64,000 nt of DNA, taken from NCBI RefSeq assembly GCF_036416795.1, contig NZ_CP143867.1, positions 4,952,001 to 5,016,000 on the forward strand, given 5' to 3'. The notes beneath the pieces were generated by a model. It searched no databases, was not told the DNA's origin, and saw only the letters and a program-made list of their open reading frames with translations. Made by a program: the position numbers and the translations under genes. This stretch comes from Bacteroides sp. MSB163 (GTDB taxonomy: Bacteria; Bacteroidota; Bacteroidia; Bacteroidales; Bacteroidaceae). Positions within the stretch are counted from its first letter, which is position 1, and the number at the start of each line of letters is the position of its first letter. Below, piece by piece: positions 24,625 to 33,481 of this stretch.

Positions 24625-26403
24625 ATGAGAACGATTAACCGGATTTTCTGCTCTTTGCTGCTTGCCAGCGCATGCAGTCTCGGAGCAATTGCGCAAGAGA
24701 ACCAGTCATATTTTCTGCATACCATTGAAAAAGGGCAAAGCCTTTATTCCATATCCAGTATGTATGGTGTCACACAGTCGGACATCGTGAAGTTGAATCC
24801 AGGAAGCGATGAAAAAATATTTGTAGGACGCACTCTCCGTATTCCACGGACAGCTGCCAATACTCAGACAGAGACCTTTCACACCATAGAACAAGGTGAA
24901 ACGCTCTATCGGCTAACCGTCAAGTACGGTGTGTCTGCCAAAGCCATTTGTGATGCCAATCCCGGACTGAGTGCGGAAAACTTCCGCATCGGGCAGGTAA
25001 TACGCATACCTTCTGCCAGCGAAACCGATGTGGTCACCACTGAAAATGTTACAGAAGTCGCCATCCCCACCATCCAAGGTCCCGTACAATCACGTTGCCG
25101 GGATATGCATAAGGTAAAACGGAAAGAAACCGTATACAGCATCAGTCGTGAATATGGCATCTCAGAGGCAGAATTAATAGCCGCCAACCCTGAATTGCAA
25201 GGTGAAGATAAGATTAAAAAAGGTACTTTCCTATGTATCCCTTATCCTATCGCACAAGTAGAGAAACCCGCGCAACCGCAGGTAGCACCCAGCAACAGTG
25301 AATTATTCAGCGAAAATAAAAAAGAAACAGAACGCTTCAGCACTATCAAAGCCGCTCTTATCCTTCCTTTCCTGGATGTTTCCAAAAGTGAAGCGGCACG
25401 CATGGTAGAGTACTACGAAGGATTCCTCATGGCCGTAGACAGTTTGAAACGCAGTGGAGTATCCATTGATCTATACACTTACAACTCAGGACCTGAGAAT
25501 GCGTCTCTGAACTCCATTCTTTCCAAAAAAGAAATGAAAGATATGGATATTATCTTTGGGCCGTTACACCAACAGCAAGTCAAACCTTTGGCAGATTTTG
25601 CACAGAAGAATGATATCCGCCTGGTAGTGCCATTTACTTCCAAAGATAATAACGTATTCCGCAACCCATCTATTTATCAGATTAATACTCCTCAATCATA
25701 CCTCTATTCTGAAGTGTACGATCACTTCGTACGTCAGTTCCCGAATGCCAACGTAATCTTTATAGAAGCCAGCACGGGTACAAAAGATAAAGTAGAATTT
25801 ATCAAAGGTCTGAAAGACGAACTGAAAAACCGCTCCATTCCTATGAAATCATTGAAAGAGGATGCAACGGTAGAATCTCTGAAAACAGTATTACGTACCG
25901 ACCGGGAAAATATATTCATTCCCACTTCGGGAAACAATATGACTTTGATAAAGATACTTCCCCAATTGACTTTGTTGGTTCGCGATAATCCGGAAAGCAA
26001 TATTCATTTGTTCGGTTATCCGGAATGGCAAACTTATACAAAAGATCACTTGGAAGCATTCTTCGAACTGGATACTTACTTCTATTCATCATTCTATACC
26101 AACAACCTGTTACCTGCCGCCATCAATTTCACCAAGAGTTATCGCAGATGGTACGGTAAGGAAATGGACGAACGCTATCCCAAATTCGGAATGTTGGGCT
26201 TCGATACCGGTTATTTCTTCCTGAAAGGTCTGTCGCGTTATGGTTCTGAATTAGAAAAGAACATGCAACGCATGGATCTGGTGCCTATCCAGACCGGATT
26301 CAAATTCCAACGTGTAAACAATTGGGGTGGATTCATCAACAAAAAAGTATTCTTTGTACGTTTCACCAAGAATTACGAGTTGGTAAAACTGGATTATGAT
26401 TGA
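24625..26403 (+). CDS. LysM peptidoglycan-binding protein with receptor-like domain
   Basis: A 592-residue exported protein with a signal peptide (FCSLLLASACSLGAIAQ). Three LysM domains follow: HTIEKGQSLYSISSMYGVTQ (from about residue 32), HTIEQGETLYRLTVKYGVSA, and HKVKRKETVYSISREYGISE. After a proline-rich linker, residues about 240-590 look like a type 1 periplasmic-binding fold (IKAALILPFLDVSKSEAARM, DMDIIFGPLHQQQVKPLADF, FGYPEWQTY). LysM domains bind peptidoglycan glycan strands. The C-terminal domain probably binds a small ligand or another protein, and no ligand can be named. The next gene (PorT-like) begins 26 bases after the stop, so the two form an operon. Confidence 0.85.
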   Translation: MRTINRIFCSLLLASACSLGAIAQENQSYFLHTIEKGQSLYSISSMYGVTQSDIVKLNPGSDEKIFVGRTLRIPRTAANTQTETFHTIEQGETLYRLTVKYGVSAKAICDANPGLSAENFRIGQVIRIPSASETDVVTTENVTEVAIPTIQGPVQSRCRDMHKVKRKETVYSISREYGISEAELIAANPELQGEDKIKKGTFLCIPYPIAQVEKPAQPQVAPSNSELFSENKKETERFSTIKAALILPFLDVSKSEAARMVEYYEGFLMAVDSLKRSGVSIDLYTYNSGPENASLNSILSKKEMKDMDIIFGPLHQQQVKPLADFAQKNDIRLVVPFTSKDNNVFRNPSIYQINTPQSYLYSEVYDHFVRQFPNANVIFIEASTGTKDKVEFIKGLKDELKNRSIPMKSLKEDATVESLKTVLRTDRENIFIPTSGNNMTLIKILPQLTLLVRDNPESNIHLFGYPEWQTYTKDHLEAFFELDTYFYSSFYTNNLLPAAINFTKSYRRWYGKEMDERYPKFGMLGFDTGYFFLKGLSRYGSELEKNMQRMDLVPIQTGFKFQRVNNWGGFINKKVFFVRFTKNYELVKLDYD

Positions 26404-26429
26404 TTACAGAAGTTTTAAATCCAAAGACA

Positions 26430-27113
26430 ATGAAGATAAAAAATAGTATAGGGGCTGCCTTGCTGCTTGCCGCATGGGCTTTGCCCAGTCATGCACAGAT
26501 TGGCGAACAACGCCGGAATTTTGCAGTAGGCTTCAACGGCGGTATCAATATCAATAGCGTCAGCTTCTCTCCTACGGTCCGGCAAAAAAGCCTGATGGGT
26601 ATCAACGGAGGCTTAACAGCACGCTATATCTCCGAGAAATACTTCAGCATGATTTGTGGCGCACAAGTCGAACTGAACTTTTCTCAACATGGTTGGAGTG
26701 AATTCGATGAAGATCACCCCGAACTGGAATATATACGCAAGATGAATTACGTAGAGATACCGCTTCTGGCACATCTGGCATTCGGCAGAGACCGTGGAGT
26801 ACAATTTTTCGTTCATGCAGGTCCGCAAATAGGCTTTTTTATCAGTGATACCAGAAAGAAGAATGACGCATGGAACAACTATACCTCTACTCCTGAACAA
26901 CACGATAAGAATGTAGAAAACAAATTCGATTATGGTATTACCGGTGGTGCCGGATTGGAACTACGTACCAAAGCCGGTAATTTCCTTGTAGAGGGCAGGT
27001 ACTACTATGCCCTGTCCGACTTCTACAAAAGCACCAAGAAAGACTATTTCTCCCGTTCAGCACACGGCACTATAGTAGCGAAAATAACCTATCTGTTTGA
27101 TCTCAAAAAATAA
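26430..27113 (+). CDS. PorT family outer-membrane beta-barrel protein
   Basis: A 227-residue protein with a signal peptide (MKIKNSIGAALLLAAWALP, cut after SHA) and a mature part made of alternating beta strands: FAVGFNGGININSVSF, GLTARYISEKYFSMICGAQV, YVEIPLLAHLAFGRDRGV, HAGPQIGFFISD and a closing KITYLFDLKK. These features match the PorT-like small porin/barrel family (outer-membrane beta-barrel domain). The ATG at 26430 is chosen over the track-frame start at 26400, which overlaps the LysM stop and lacks a signal peptide. The pairing with the LysM gene suggests a shared envelope role. In gliding relatives PorT belongs to type IX secretion, but many Bacteroides paralogues do not. Confidence 0.85.
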   Translation: MKIKNSIGAALLLAAWALPSHAQIGEQRRNFAVGFNGGININSVSFSPTVRQKSLMGINGGLTARYISEKYFSMICGAQVELNFSQHGWSEFDEDHPELEYIRKMNYVEIPLLAHLAFGRDRGVQFFVHAGPQIGFFISDTRKKNDAWNNYTSTPEQHDKNVENKFDYGITGGAGLELRTKAGNFLVEGRYYYALSDFYKSTKKDYFSRSAHGTIVAKITYLFDLKK

Positions 27114-27179
27114 ATTTCCTAATACGGAAGAATAAATTAAATTACTCAATACAGAAAAAGAAATCCCCAATACAAAAAA

Positions 27180-27220
27180 GAAACGTCCCGAGACTTCTGT
27201 ACAAAATCCCGGGACGTTTC
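27180..27220. terminator. Terminator after the LysM/PorT operon
   Basis: An 11-bp stem (27180-27190 with 27210-27220) followed by TCTTTTGTCT lies between converging genes. It can serve the plus-strand operon and perhaps the minus-strand DUF4293 gene. Confidence 0.75.
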
Positions 27221-27238
27221 TCTTTTGTCTGCTTTCTC

Positions 27239-27706
27239 TTATTTTCTCAATCTGAAACTATCCGCTGCTTTCACCATTACTTCATCACGATAAATAGCGC
27301 GGAAAGACAAATAATTCAAAACAATAGAAATTGCGGGAAGACAAAGTGCCCAACCTAATTGGAAAGACATTGCATCCAAATCATCTTTCAACATAAACAT
27401 AAATACGAAAAATGCCGCATAATATCCAATCAATAAAATACTGTTGAATACCGTCATACGAACTTGCAACATCCGGTTACGAAACAGGAAAATAGTACAG
27501 AATGCCACAACAGTACTCAAAAACAAAATTCCAAATAATCCCCATGTAGATTGAAAGGCATCACCTGCCAACGTCACACCCAATGGCTTAAAAACAAATG
27601 CAGTAACTCCATCCGAAGCAATAAATCGCCCTACCGGCAAACACATAGCTGCTATCAGCAAGCCTGTCACAATCAATAAATAAACAGATTGAATTCGTTG
27701 TATCAT
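27239..27706 (-). CDS. DUF4293 domain membrane protein
   Basis: A 155-residue inner-membrane protein with four hydrophobic segments: SVYLLIVTGLLIAAMCL, FGILFLSTVVAFCTIFLF, a pair around residues 85-105 (SILLIGYYAAFFVFMFML) and LPAISIVLNYLSFRAIY. The N-terminal MIQRIQSVYLL and the C-terminal YLSFRAIYRDE are typical of the DUF4293 family, which is conserved in Bacteroidota and next to the omega subunit gene. Function is unknown. It follows rpoZ on the same strand after a hairpin at 27731-27771, so it may be part of the bamD-rpoZ unit with attenuation. Confidence 0.88.
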   Translation of the reverse strand: MIQRIQSVYLLIVTGLLIAAMCLPVGRFIASDGVTAFVFKPLGVTLAGDAFQSTWGLFGILFLSTVVAFCTIFLFRNRMLQVRMTVFNSILLIGYYAAFFVFMFMLKDDLDAMSFQLGWALCLPAISIVLNYLSFRAIYRDEVMVKAADSFRLRK

Positions 27707-27730
27707 AGTTCCTTTTCTTTGTTAAAGCAA

Positions 27731-27771
27731 CAAAGGTGTGCCCAAGCAAACTTTACTCGGGCACACCTTTG
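27731..27771 (-). terminator. Hairpin between rpoZ and DUF4293 gene
   Basis: A perfect 13-bp stem (27731-27743 with 27759-27771) is present. The minus strand after it reads TTGCTTTAAC, a poor U-tail, so it may be a partial terminator or processing hairpin. Confidence 0.55.
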
Positions 27772-27783
27772 CAGTAATTTCAT

Positions 27784-28119
27784 TTACTGTAATTTTTCTT
27801 TTTCTTTAGCCGGGTTACGATAGTAGATCTTACCTTCAACGTACTCTTGCGTTGCGATCAATGTCGGCTTCGGCAATTTCTCATAATAGCGTGAAATTTC
27901 AATCTGCTCCCGATTTTCGAATACCTCTTCCAGGTTATCATTATAGGAAGCAAACTCTGACAGCTTCTTGGAAAGATCACTTTTGATTTCCACACTGATC
28001 TGATTTGCACGCTTACCTATAATAGATACGGTTTCGTACACGTTACCGGTATCTGCACACAACTCCATCATGTCACGAGTAACCGTGCTGCTGGGAGCAT
28101 TAGTTTTCTTGTAATCCAT
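27784..28119 (-). CDS. rpoZ: DNA-directed RNA polymerase omega subunit, Bacteroidota type
   Basis: A 111-residue protein of the Bacteroidota omega/Rpb6-like family. It has VTRDMMELCADTGNVYETVSI at the N-terminus and SIIGKRANQISVEIKSDLSKKL, the conserved alpha-helical core that binds beta-prime. The C-terminus includes YYEKLPKPTLIATQEYVEGK. It promotes assembly and stability of RNA polymerase. It lies 22 bases after bamD and before the DUF4293 gene, the standard gene order in Bacteroides. Confidence 0.9.
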   Translation of the reverse strand: MDYKKTNAPSSTVTRDMMELCADTGNVYETVSIIGKRANQISVEIKSDLSKKLSEFASYNDNLEEVFENREQIEISRYYEKLPKPTLIATQEYVEGKIYYRNPAKEKEKLQ

Positions 28120-28141
28120 AAATATCTAAATTAATATTATC

Positions 28142-28957
28142 CTAACTCTGTTTATCTTCATTCAATATCTTCTCTGAATCTTTAAAGATTCTATCGGCTT
28201 CCTTCATATATTTACTTTCAGGAAACTCGTTCTTGAAAGCGTAATATTCATCCACCGTTTCACGATAACGCTCTGCTCTCTTATCTTCCACACTATATAT
28301 GGCCATTTCATATTTGGCACGCAAAATAAGAATAGACAAGTCTTCGCGAAGGTTTGTATAAGGGTAGTCCTTCAAAGCGTTTTGCGCAGTAATTACACAA
28401 GATTGATAATTGTTTCCCAGATAATTACCCAAGTTATAGTACAATTTGGCTGAAAGATATTCTTTCATCACCAATTTATCCTGCAACTTAAATATCATAT
28501 CCTGAGCTTCTTCCTTCTTTGAACTTTGCGGGAAGTACTCCATGAACATTTGTAATTGCTGAATAGCGGCATAAGTACCAGACTGATCAAGACGCGGTTC
28601 AGGAGTATCCAGATACAATGCTTTTCCTGCATGGAAACGTGCCAGTTCGGTAAACGTACCGCGAGGATATACATTAAAATATTGAACGAATGTTTGGGCG
28701 GCTGTCTGATAGTCTTTCTGATTATAATAGCTCATACCCAGCATATAGAGGGATTCCTCTGCCTTGTCCGTACCCTTAAGGATAGCAATTAACTCATTAA
28801 GCAATGTTGCAGCACGATTATACTGTCCTTTTGCGAAGTAGTTCTTTGCCGCCTCATACTTATACTCATAGTCGGTGCTCTTTAACAGCTTATTGTATTC
28901 TCCACACGAGGAGAGCAACACTGCCGCAAGCAAAGTTATTAAGATATTCTTCTTCAT
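28142..28957 (-). CDS. bamD: Outer membrane assembly lipoprotein BamD
   Basis: A 271-residue lipoprotein with a lipobox (VLLSSCG, Cys at about residue 18) and tetratricopeptide-like helices: YNRAATLLNELIAILKGTDK, ESLYMLGMSYYNQKDYQTAA, FVQYFNVYPRGTFTELARFH. BamD is part of the beta-barrel assembly machine and is anchored in the inner leaflet of the outer membrane. A TATCTTTG -7 box at 28980-28987 precedes it. It heads the bamD-rpoZ-DUF4293 cluster. The length and motif order are as expected. Confidence 0.92.
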   Translation of the reverse strand: MKKNILITLLAAVLLSSCGEYNKLLKSTDYEYKYEAAKNYFAKGQYNRAATLLNELIAILKGTDKAEESLYMLGMSYYNQKDYQTAAQTFVQYFNVYPRGTFTELARFHAGKALYLDTPEPRLDQSGTYAAIQQLQMFMEYFPQSSKKEEAQDMIFKLQDKLVMKEYLSAKLYYNLGNYLGNNYQSCVITAQNALKDYPYTNLREDLSILILRAKYEMAIYSVEDKRAERYRETVDEYYAFKNEFPESKYMKEADRIFKDSEKILNEDKQS

Positions 28958-28979
28958 TCTTAGCTTTTCAAATAATGTG

Positions 28980-28987
28980 CAAAGATA
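28980..28987 (-). promoter_or_regulatory. -7 box of the bamD-rpoZ unit
   Basis: The minus strand reads TATCTTTG, with a near match (TTGG) at the -33 position. The start codon is 23 bases downstream. Confidence 0.6.
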
Positions 28988-29108
28988 AAGGTTCGCACCG
29001 AATAAACCAATGATACGAACCTTAATTTTTCAAAAACCAGGAAATGACCGACAAACGCCAATCAATTCACGACGAACCGGGATAATGAACAGTCTGAAAA
29101 AACAGTCA

Positions 29109-29534
29109 TTATAATTTATACAAATCGCTCGCCGCAAGCAAATCTACTTTCTTTTCAGTCAGTACACGAATACAGTTTTCCATATCGTTGGGACGAATAA
29201 TGACATTCGCCGTTTCACCATTGGCAAATGAATACATATATTCAATGAAAACACCCTCATCAGACAAAAAACGCAGGACTTTTGACAGCGAACCCGGAAT
29301 ATTAGGACAACTAATGCCCACCACATCCGTCACATTCACGGCAAAATGATTATCTTTTAAAGCTTTATATGCTTTATCCGGTTCAGATACAATGCCACGA
29401 AGAATACCAAAATCAGCATTCTCGGCAATACAGAGAGCGGAAAGATTGACACCTTCTTTCGCAAGCACTTCAGTCACTTCTGTCAGACGACCAGACTTAT
29501 TCTCAAGGAAAATAGAAAGTTGTTTTGCTACCAT
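29109..29534 (-). CDS. Tandem ACT domain amino-acid-binding protein
   Basis: This 141-residue protein consists of two ACT domains, residues about 1-70 (KQLSIFLENKSGRLTEVTEV) and 71-141 (VVGISCPNIPGSLSKVLRFL). ACT domains bind amino acids and regulate enzymes. The gene lies downstream of the phenylacetate-CoA ligase gene on the same strand. In many anaerobes these two are encoded together, and the ACT protein may sense aromatic amino acids to control the ligase. The two genes are separated by a 160-base repeat-rich gap, so co-transcription is likely but not shown. No catalytic domain is present. Confidence 0.88.
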   Translation of the reverse strand: MVAKQLSIFLENKSGRLTEVTEVLAKEGVNLSALCIAENADFGILRGIVSEPDKAYKALKDNHFAVNVTDVVGISCPNIPGSLSKVLRFLSDEGVFIEYMYSFANGETANVIIRPNDMENCIRVLTEKKVDLLAASDLYKL

Positions 29535-29539
29535 AAGTT

Positions 29540-29695
29540 TAAATAATTAAAATATGAAGTATTAAATATGAGGTATGAAGTATTAAATATGAAGTATTAG
29601 GTATGAGGTATTAAGCGTTTAGCATGAAGTATTAGCACTCGCGAAGTAGTGATTTATACTTAATACCTAATACTGCATATTTAGCCCTTCATATT
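29540..29695. repeat. Low-complexity direct and inverted repeats between ACT and paaK genes
   Basis: The gap is filled with variants of a 14-base word built on AAATATGAAGTATT (several copies from 29551), and then ends in TAATACCTAATACTG, which is the inverse of GTATTAGGTATGAGG upstream. The RNA could fold back on itself. No ORF is supported. The words resemble those at 11565, 35711 and 37763, which suggests one class of expanding intergenic repeat. Confidence 0.75.
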
Positions 29696-29696
29696 T

Positions 29697-30995
29697 TTAC
29701 AGTTTCCGATTATCAATCACCCGTTTAGCTTTACCAACACTACGTTCAATGCTGCGAGGTTCTACCAAACGGACATCCACACCCAAGCCCAGGACACTTT
29801 GAAGACGACTGGCCAATTTTTTCTTTAACGCCAGCATCTTGTTGATTTCATCTGAATAATATTCCGGACGCACTTCAACCTGTAATTCCATGGTATCGGT
29901 ATTATTTTTACGGTCCACTATCAAAAGATAATGCGGTTCAAATTCCTCCATTTCAAGGATAACAGACTCGATCTGAGTCGGGAATACATTAACACCACGG
30001 ATAATGAGCATATCGTCACTACGGCCCAGAATACGATCCATACGAACCAGCGTACGTCCACAAGTACATTTTTCATAATGCAGGGCGGTAAGATCTTTGG
30101 TACGGTAACGCAACAGAGGCATACCTTCTTTGGTCAGATGGGTGAATACAAGTTCGCCTGTCTCACCGGGAGCAGCCGGTTCCAAGGTATTCGGATTGAT
30201 GATTTCGGGGAAGTAATGGTCTTCGTTAAGGTGAGTGCCATGCTGGCATTCACACTCATACCCCACGCCGGGACCAGCGATCTCACTCAATCCATAGATG
30301 TCATAGGCTTTAATGCCCAGTTTTTCTTCAATCTCATTACGCATATTCTCTGTCCAGGGTTCTGCGCCGAAAGCCCCTATTTTCAGTTTGAATTCTTCGC
30401 GGGGCAAACCGGAATCTTTAATGGCATCCGCCAGATAGAGAGCATAAGATGGCGTACAACAAAGTACCGTAGAACCAAAATCATGCATTAAAGTAATTTG
30501 CTTTTCCGTGTTTCCGCTTGACATCGGAATTACGGAAGCGCCTATATTCTCAGCACCTGCATGAGCGCCCAATCCGCCTGTAAACAGGCCATACCCGTAG
30601 GCTACATGAAAAAAGTCGGAACTATCCGCACCATAAGCCGTAAAAGCACGCGAAAGACATTCTGCCCAAGACGAAAGGTCCTTGCGGGTATATCCCACTA
30701 CGGTAGGTTTGCCTGTAGTACCGGACGAAGCATGAATACGTACGATCTGGCTCATAGGTACGGCACAAAGTCCGAAAGGATAATTATCGCGCAAGTCATA
30801 TTTGGTAGTAAAAGGAAGTTTTACGATATCATCTATGCTATTAATATCGTCCGGGGTGATCCCCAGTTCCTGCATTTTCTTACGGTAGAAAGGAGTGTTG
30901 TGATAAACATGCTCCACGATCTTTTTGAGGCGAATGCTTTGGATTTTACGGAGGCTTTCACGATCCATACATTCGATGCTTTCATTCCAAATCAT
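29697..30995 (-). CDS. paaK: Phenylacetate-CoA ligase
   Basis: A 432-residue AMP-forming ligase that joins phenylacetate (or a related aryl acid) to CoA with ATP. The AMP-binding core is visible: HASSGTTGKPTVVGYTRKDL near residue 95, YGLSEIAGPGVGYEC, GETGELVFTHLTKEGMPLLRY with TKDL, and the C-terminal RSDDMLIIRGVNVFPTQIE. In anaerobic gut bacteria it acts in aryl-acid metabolism linked to aromatic amino acids. The ACT protein downstream may regulate it. Length is normal. Confidence 0.92.
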   Translation of the reverse strand: MIWNESIECMDRESLRKIQSIRLKKIVEHVYHNTPFYRKKMQELGITPDDINSIDDIVKLPFTTKYDLRDNYPFGLCAVPMSQIVRIHASSGTTGKPTVVGYTRKDLSSWAECLSRAFTAYGADSSDFFHVAYGYGLFTGGLGAHAGAENIGASVIPMSSGNTEKQITLMHDFGSTVLCCTPSYALYLADAIKDSGLPREEFKLKIGAFGAEPWTENMRNEIEEKLGIKAYDIYGLSEIAGPGVGYECECQHGTHLNEDHYFPEIINPNTLEPAAPGETGELVFTHLTKEGMPLLRYRTKDLTALHYEKCTCGRTLVRMDRILGRSDDMLIIRGVNVFPTQIESVILEMEEFEPHYLLIVDRKNNTDTMELQVEVRPEYYSDEINKMLALKKKLASRLQSVLGLGVDVRLVEPRSIERSVGKAKRVIDNRKL

Positions 30996-31110
30996 GTCTT
31001 TGTTGTATTACATTGATGGTTATTATTAATTCTTATTTCCTGCAAAGGAATAAAAAAATTTTGTTTATCTCAAGTATTTTCCCGAATATTGCCGGCCATA
31101 AGGAGAGAAA

Positions 31111-33162
31111 ATGAATAAATTTGAATTAACATCCGCCTATAAGCCCACCGGTGATCAGCCGGAAGCTATTGCAGAGCTCACTGAGGGCGTACTTCAGGGA
31201 GTTCCGGCACAAACTTTACTTGGTGTCACCGGTTCGGGAAAAACGTTCACCATAGCTAATGTTATTGCTAACATCAATAAACCAACGTTAATATTAAGCC
31301 ATAATAAAACGTTGGCCGCACAACTTTACAGTGAATTTAAGTCTTTCTTCCCCAATAATGCCGTAGAATACTACGTTTCTTATTATGATTATTATCAGCC
31401 GGAAGCTTATCTTCCGTCTTCTGATACATATATAGAAAAGGACCTTGCCATCAATGATGAAATAGATAAACTGCGCCTTGCCGCTACTTCTTCCCTACTC
31501 TCGGGCCGGAAAGACGTAGTGGTCGTGTCTTCTGTATCCTGCATTTATGGTATGGGAAATCCGTCCGACTTCTATAACAATGTGATAGAAGTGCAGCAAG
31601 GAAAAGCATTCAGTCGGAACGTTTTTCTACGTCGTTTGGTGGACAGTCTTTATGTACGCAATGACATTGACCTGAATCGTGGTAACTTCCGTGTGAAAGG
31701 AGATACAGTAGACATTTATCTGGCGTATGCCGATAATCTGCTGCGTATCATTTTCTGGGGAGATGACGTAGACAGCATCGAAGAAGTCGATCCGATAAGC
31801 GGTGTTACCATCGCCCGCTTTGATGCATATAAGATATATCCCGCTAATCTGTTCATGACCACTAAGGAAGCCACGCTGCGAGCCATTCATGAAATTGAAG
31901 ACGACTTGCGCAAACAAGTGCAATGGTTTGAAAATGAGGGACGTCCCTTTGAAGCGAAACGTCTTCAGGAGCGGGTTACCTATGATATGGAAATGATACG
32001 CGAATTAGGGCACTGTTCAGGCATAGAAAACTATTCGCGCTATTTCGATGGGCGTAAGGCCGGTAGTCGTCCTTACTGTTTATTGGATTTCTTCCCGGAA
32101 GATTTTCTGATTGTCATTGATGAAAGCCACGTCAGTGTACCGCAGATTCGAGCCATGTATGGGGGCGACCGCGCACGTAAAATAAACCTTGTGGAATATG
32201 GTTTCCGTCTTCCGGCCGCCATGGACAATCGTCCGTTGAAGTTCGAAGAATTTGCGGAAATGGCAAAACAAGTGATTTATGTGAGTGCGACACCTGCCGA
32301 CTATGAACTTATCCAGTCGGAAGGTATAGTTGTGGAACAAGTAATTCGTCCTACCGGATTGTTAGATCCTATAATCGAAGTACGTCCCAGCCATAACCAG
32401 ATAGATGATCTCATGGAGGAAATCCAGATACGGATCGAGAAGAACGAACGCACACTGGTAACAACGCTTACCAAGAGAATGGCGGAAGAGTTAACAGAAT
32501 TCTTACTGAATAACAATGTGAAGTGTAACTACATCCACAGTGATGTAGATACCTTGGAGCGCGTAAAGATTATGAGTGATTTGCGTGAAGGCATCTATGA
32601 CGTCCTTATCGGCGTCAACCTGCTGCGTGAAGGACTGGACTTACCGGAAGTGTCACTTGTAGCCATTCTTGATGCAGATAAGGAAGGCTTCCTACGTTCT
32701 CACCGCTCGCTGACTCAGACTGCCGGACGTGCCGCCCGAAATGTAAACGGAATGGTAATCATGTACGCCGACCGTATCACCGATAGTATGCGACTGACAA
32801 TTGATGAAACGAACCGTCGCCGCGAAAAGCAGTTGAAATATAATGAAGAGCATGGCATCACGCCTCAACAAATCAAGAAAGGGAAGAATCTGAATGTATT
32901 TGCATCAAATGCTCCTACAGAAGACAGTTATATCGAAAAAGGAGCGACGATCACTCCCCGCCCCTACATCGAACAAGAAAGCTCTGCCCATATTGCCGCC
33001 GACCCGATTGTACAATACATGTCTCGCCCGCAATTGGAAAAGAGCATCGAACGTACCAGAAAGCTTATGCAGGAAGCTGCCAAGAAGCTTGACTTCATTG
33101 AAGCGGCACAATATCGTGACGAATTACTGAAAATGGAAGATATGCTGAAAGAAAAAATCTAA
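31111..33162 (+). CDS. uvrB: Excinuclease ABC subunit B
   Basis: A 683-residue helicase-like subunit of nucleotide excision repair. It has Walker A LGVTGSGKTFTIANVIANI near residue 38, the beta-hairpin YYVSYYDYYQPEAYLPSSD that clamps damaged DNA, the DEAD-like VIDESHVSVPQ, RAARNVNGMVIMYADR (motif VI), and a C-terminal UVR domain (TRKLMQEAAKKLDFIEAAQY) that contacts UvrC. It works with UvrA (20.9-23.7 kb) and UvrC, which is not in the window. The start is preceded by AAGGAG at 31099-31104, a strong Shine-Dalgarno sequence and unusual for Bacteroides. It is divergent from paaK. Confidence 0.97.
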   Translation: MNKFELTSAYKPTGDQPEAIAELTEGVLQGVPAQTLLGVTGSGKTFTIANVIANINKPTLILSHNKTLAAQLYSEFKSFFPNNAVEYYVSYYDYYQPEAYLPSSDTYIEKDLAINDEIDKLRLAATSSLLSGRKDVVVVSSVSCIYGMGNPSDFYNNVIEVQQGKAFSRNVFLRRLVDSLYVRNDIDLNRGNFRVKGDTVDIYLAYADNLLRIIFWGDDVDSIEEVDPISGVTIARFDAYKIYPANLFMTTKEATLRAIHEIEDDLRKQVQWFENEGRPFEAKRLQERVTYDMEMIRELGHCSGIENYSRYFDGRKAGSRPYCLLDFFPEDFLIVIDESHVSVPQIRAMYGGDRARKINLVEYGFRLPAAMDNRPLKFEEFAEMAKQVIYVSATPADYELIQSEGIVVEQVIRPTGLLDPIIEVRPSHNQIDDLMEEIQIRIEKNERTLVTTLTKRMAEELTEFLLNNNVKCNYIHSDVDTLERVKIMSDLREGIYDVLIGVNLLREGLDLPEVSLVAILDADKEGFLRSHRSLTQTAGRAARNVNGMVIMYADRITDSMRLTIDETNRRREKQLKYNEEHGITPQQIKKGKNLNVFASNAPTEDSYIEKGATITPRPYIEQESSAHIAADPIVQYMSRPQLEKSIERTRKLMQEAAKKLDFIEAAQYRDELLKMEDMLKEKI

Positions 33163-33243
33163 TACTACTTTTCTTAAAATACATAGAAGAAGCGCGGATT
33201 TTCACTAATAAATGTTATTAAACATACTTTTTTTCTTGGATAA

Positions 33244-33274
33244 TTTGCAGTTATTTTGGAAGTACGTATCTTTG
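33244..33274 (+). promoter_or_regulatory. Perfect consensus promoter of the sRNA-like unit
   Basis: TTTG at 33244-33247, a 19-base spacer and TATCTTTG at 33267-33274 form a full Bacteroides promoter. The start should be near 33281. The transcript would meet an intrinsic terminator at 33318-33342. Confidence 0.8.
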
Positions 33275-33280
33275 CACTGT

Positions 33281-33342
33281 GTTTTTCATAGTATTAGATT
33301 TAAGGTTAACAAAGGTTGGAGTACAGCGGTACTCCTTTTTTT
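33281..33342 (+). ncRNA. Putative short sRNA with its own promoter and terminator
   Basis: Between the consensus promoter and a terminator (7-bp stem 33318-33324 with 33329-33335, 4-base loop, then seven T) lies a stretch of about 62 bases without a coding sequence. It carries the AT-rich word AGTATTAGATTTAAGGTTAA before the stem. I recall similar words repeated in Bacteroides chromosomes and link them tentatively with the multi-copy FopS-type sRNAs, but this is from memory and unchecked. It could also be a 5' leader attenuator of the downstream GH36 gene, which has its own -7 box at 33433. Confidence 0.65.
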
Positions 33343-33432
33343 ATGCCCATACGCCTGGTATGCACTGGAAAATCAGACAACAGACTATCAGTATATGATA
33401 AAACACTATCAATTCATCTTATCGGAATTGCC

Positions 33433-33440
33433 TATCTTTG
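33433..33440 (+). promoter_or_regulatory. -7 box of the GH36 gene
   Basis: TATCTTTG matches the consensus and lies 41 bases before the ATG at 33482. There is no clear TTTG at -33. Confidence 0.6.
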
Positions 33441-33481
33441 CCGCACTTATTAATATTCAGAAATCTAAAAAGAAGAAAAAC

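Noticed and set aside
27731..27771. Strong intrinsic terminator isolating the DUF4293 gene
   Set aside because: The stem is perfect but the U-tail is poor, so I list it only as a hairpin of uncertain strength.
33212..33481. Ninety-codon N-terminal extension of the GH36 protein
   Set aside because: It spans the consensus promoter, sRNA terminator and GH36 -7 box, and the signal peptide begins at the ATG at 33482.
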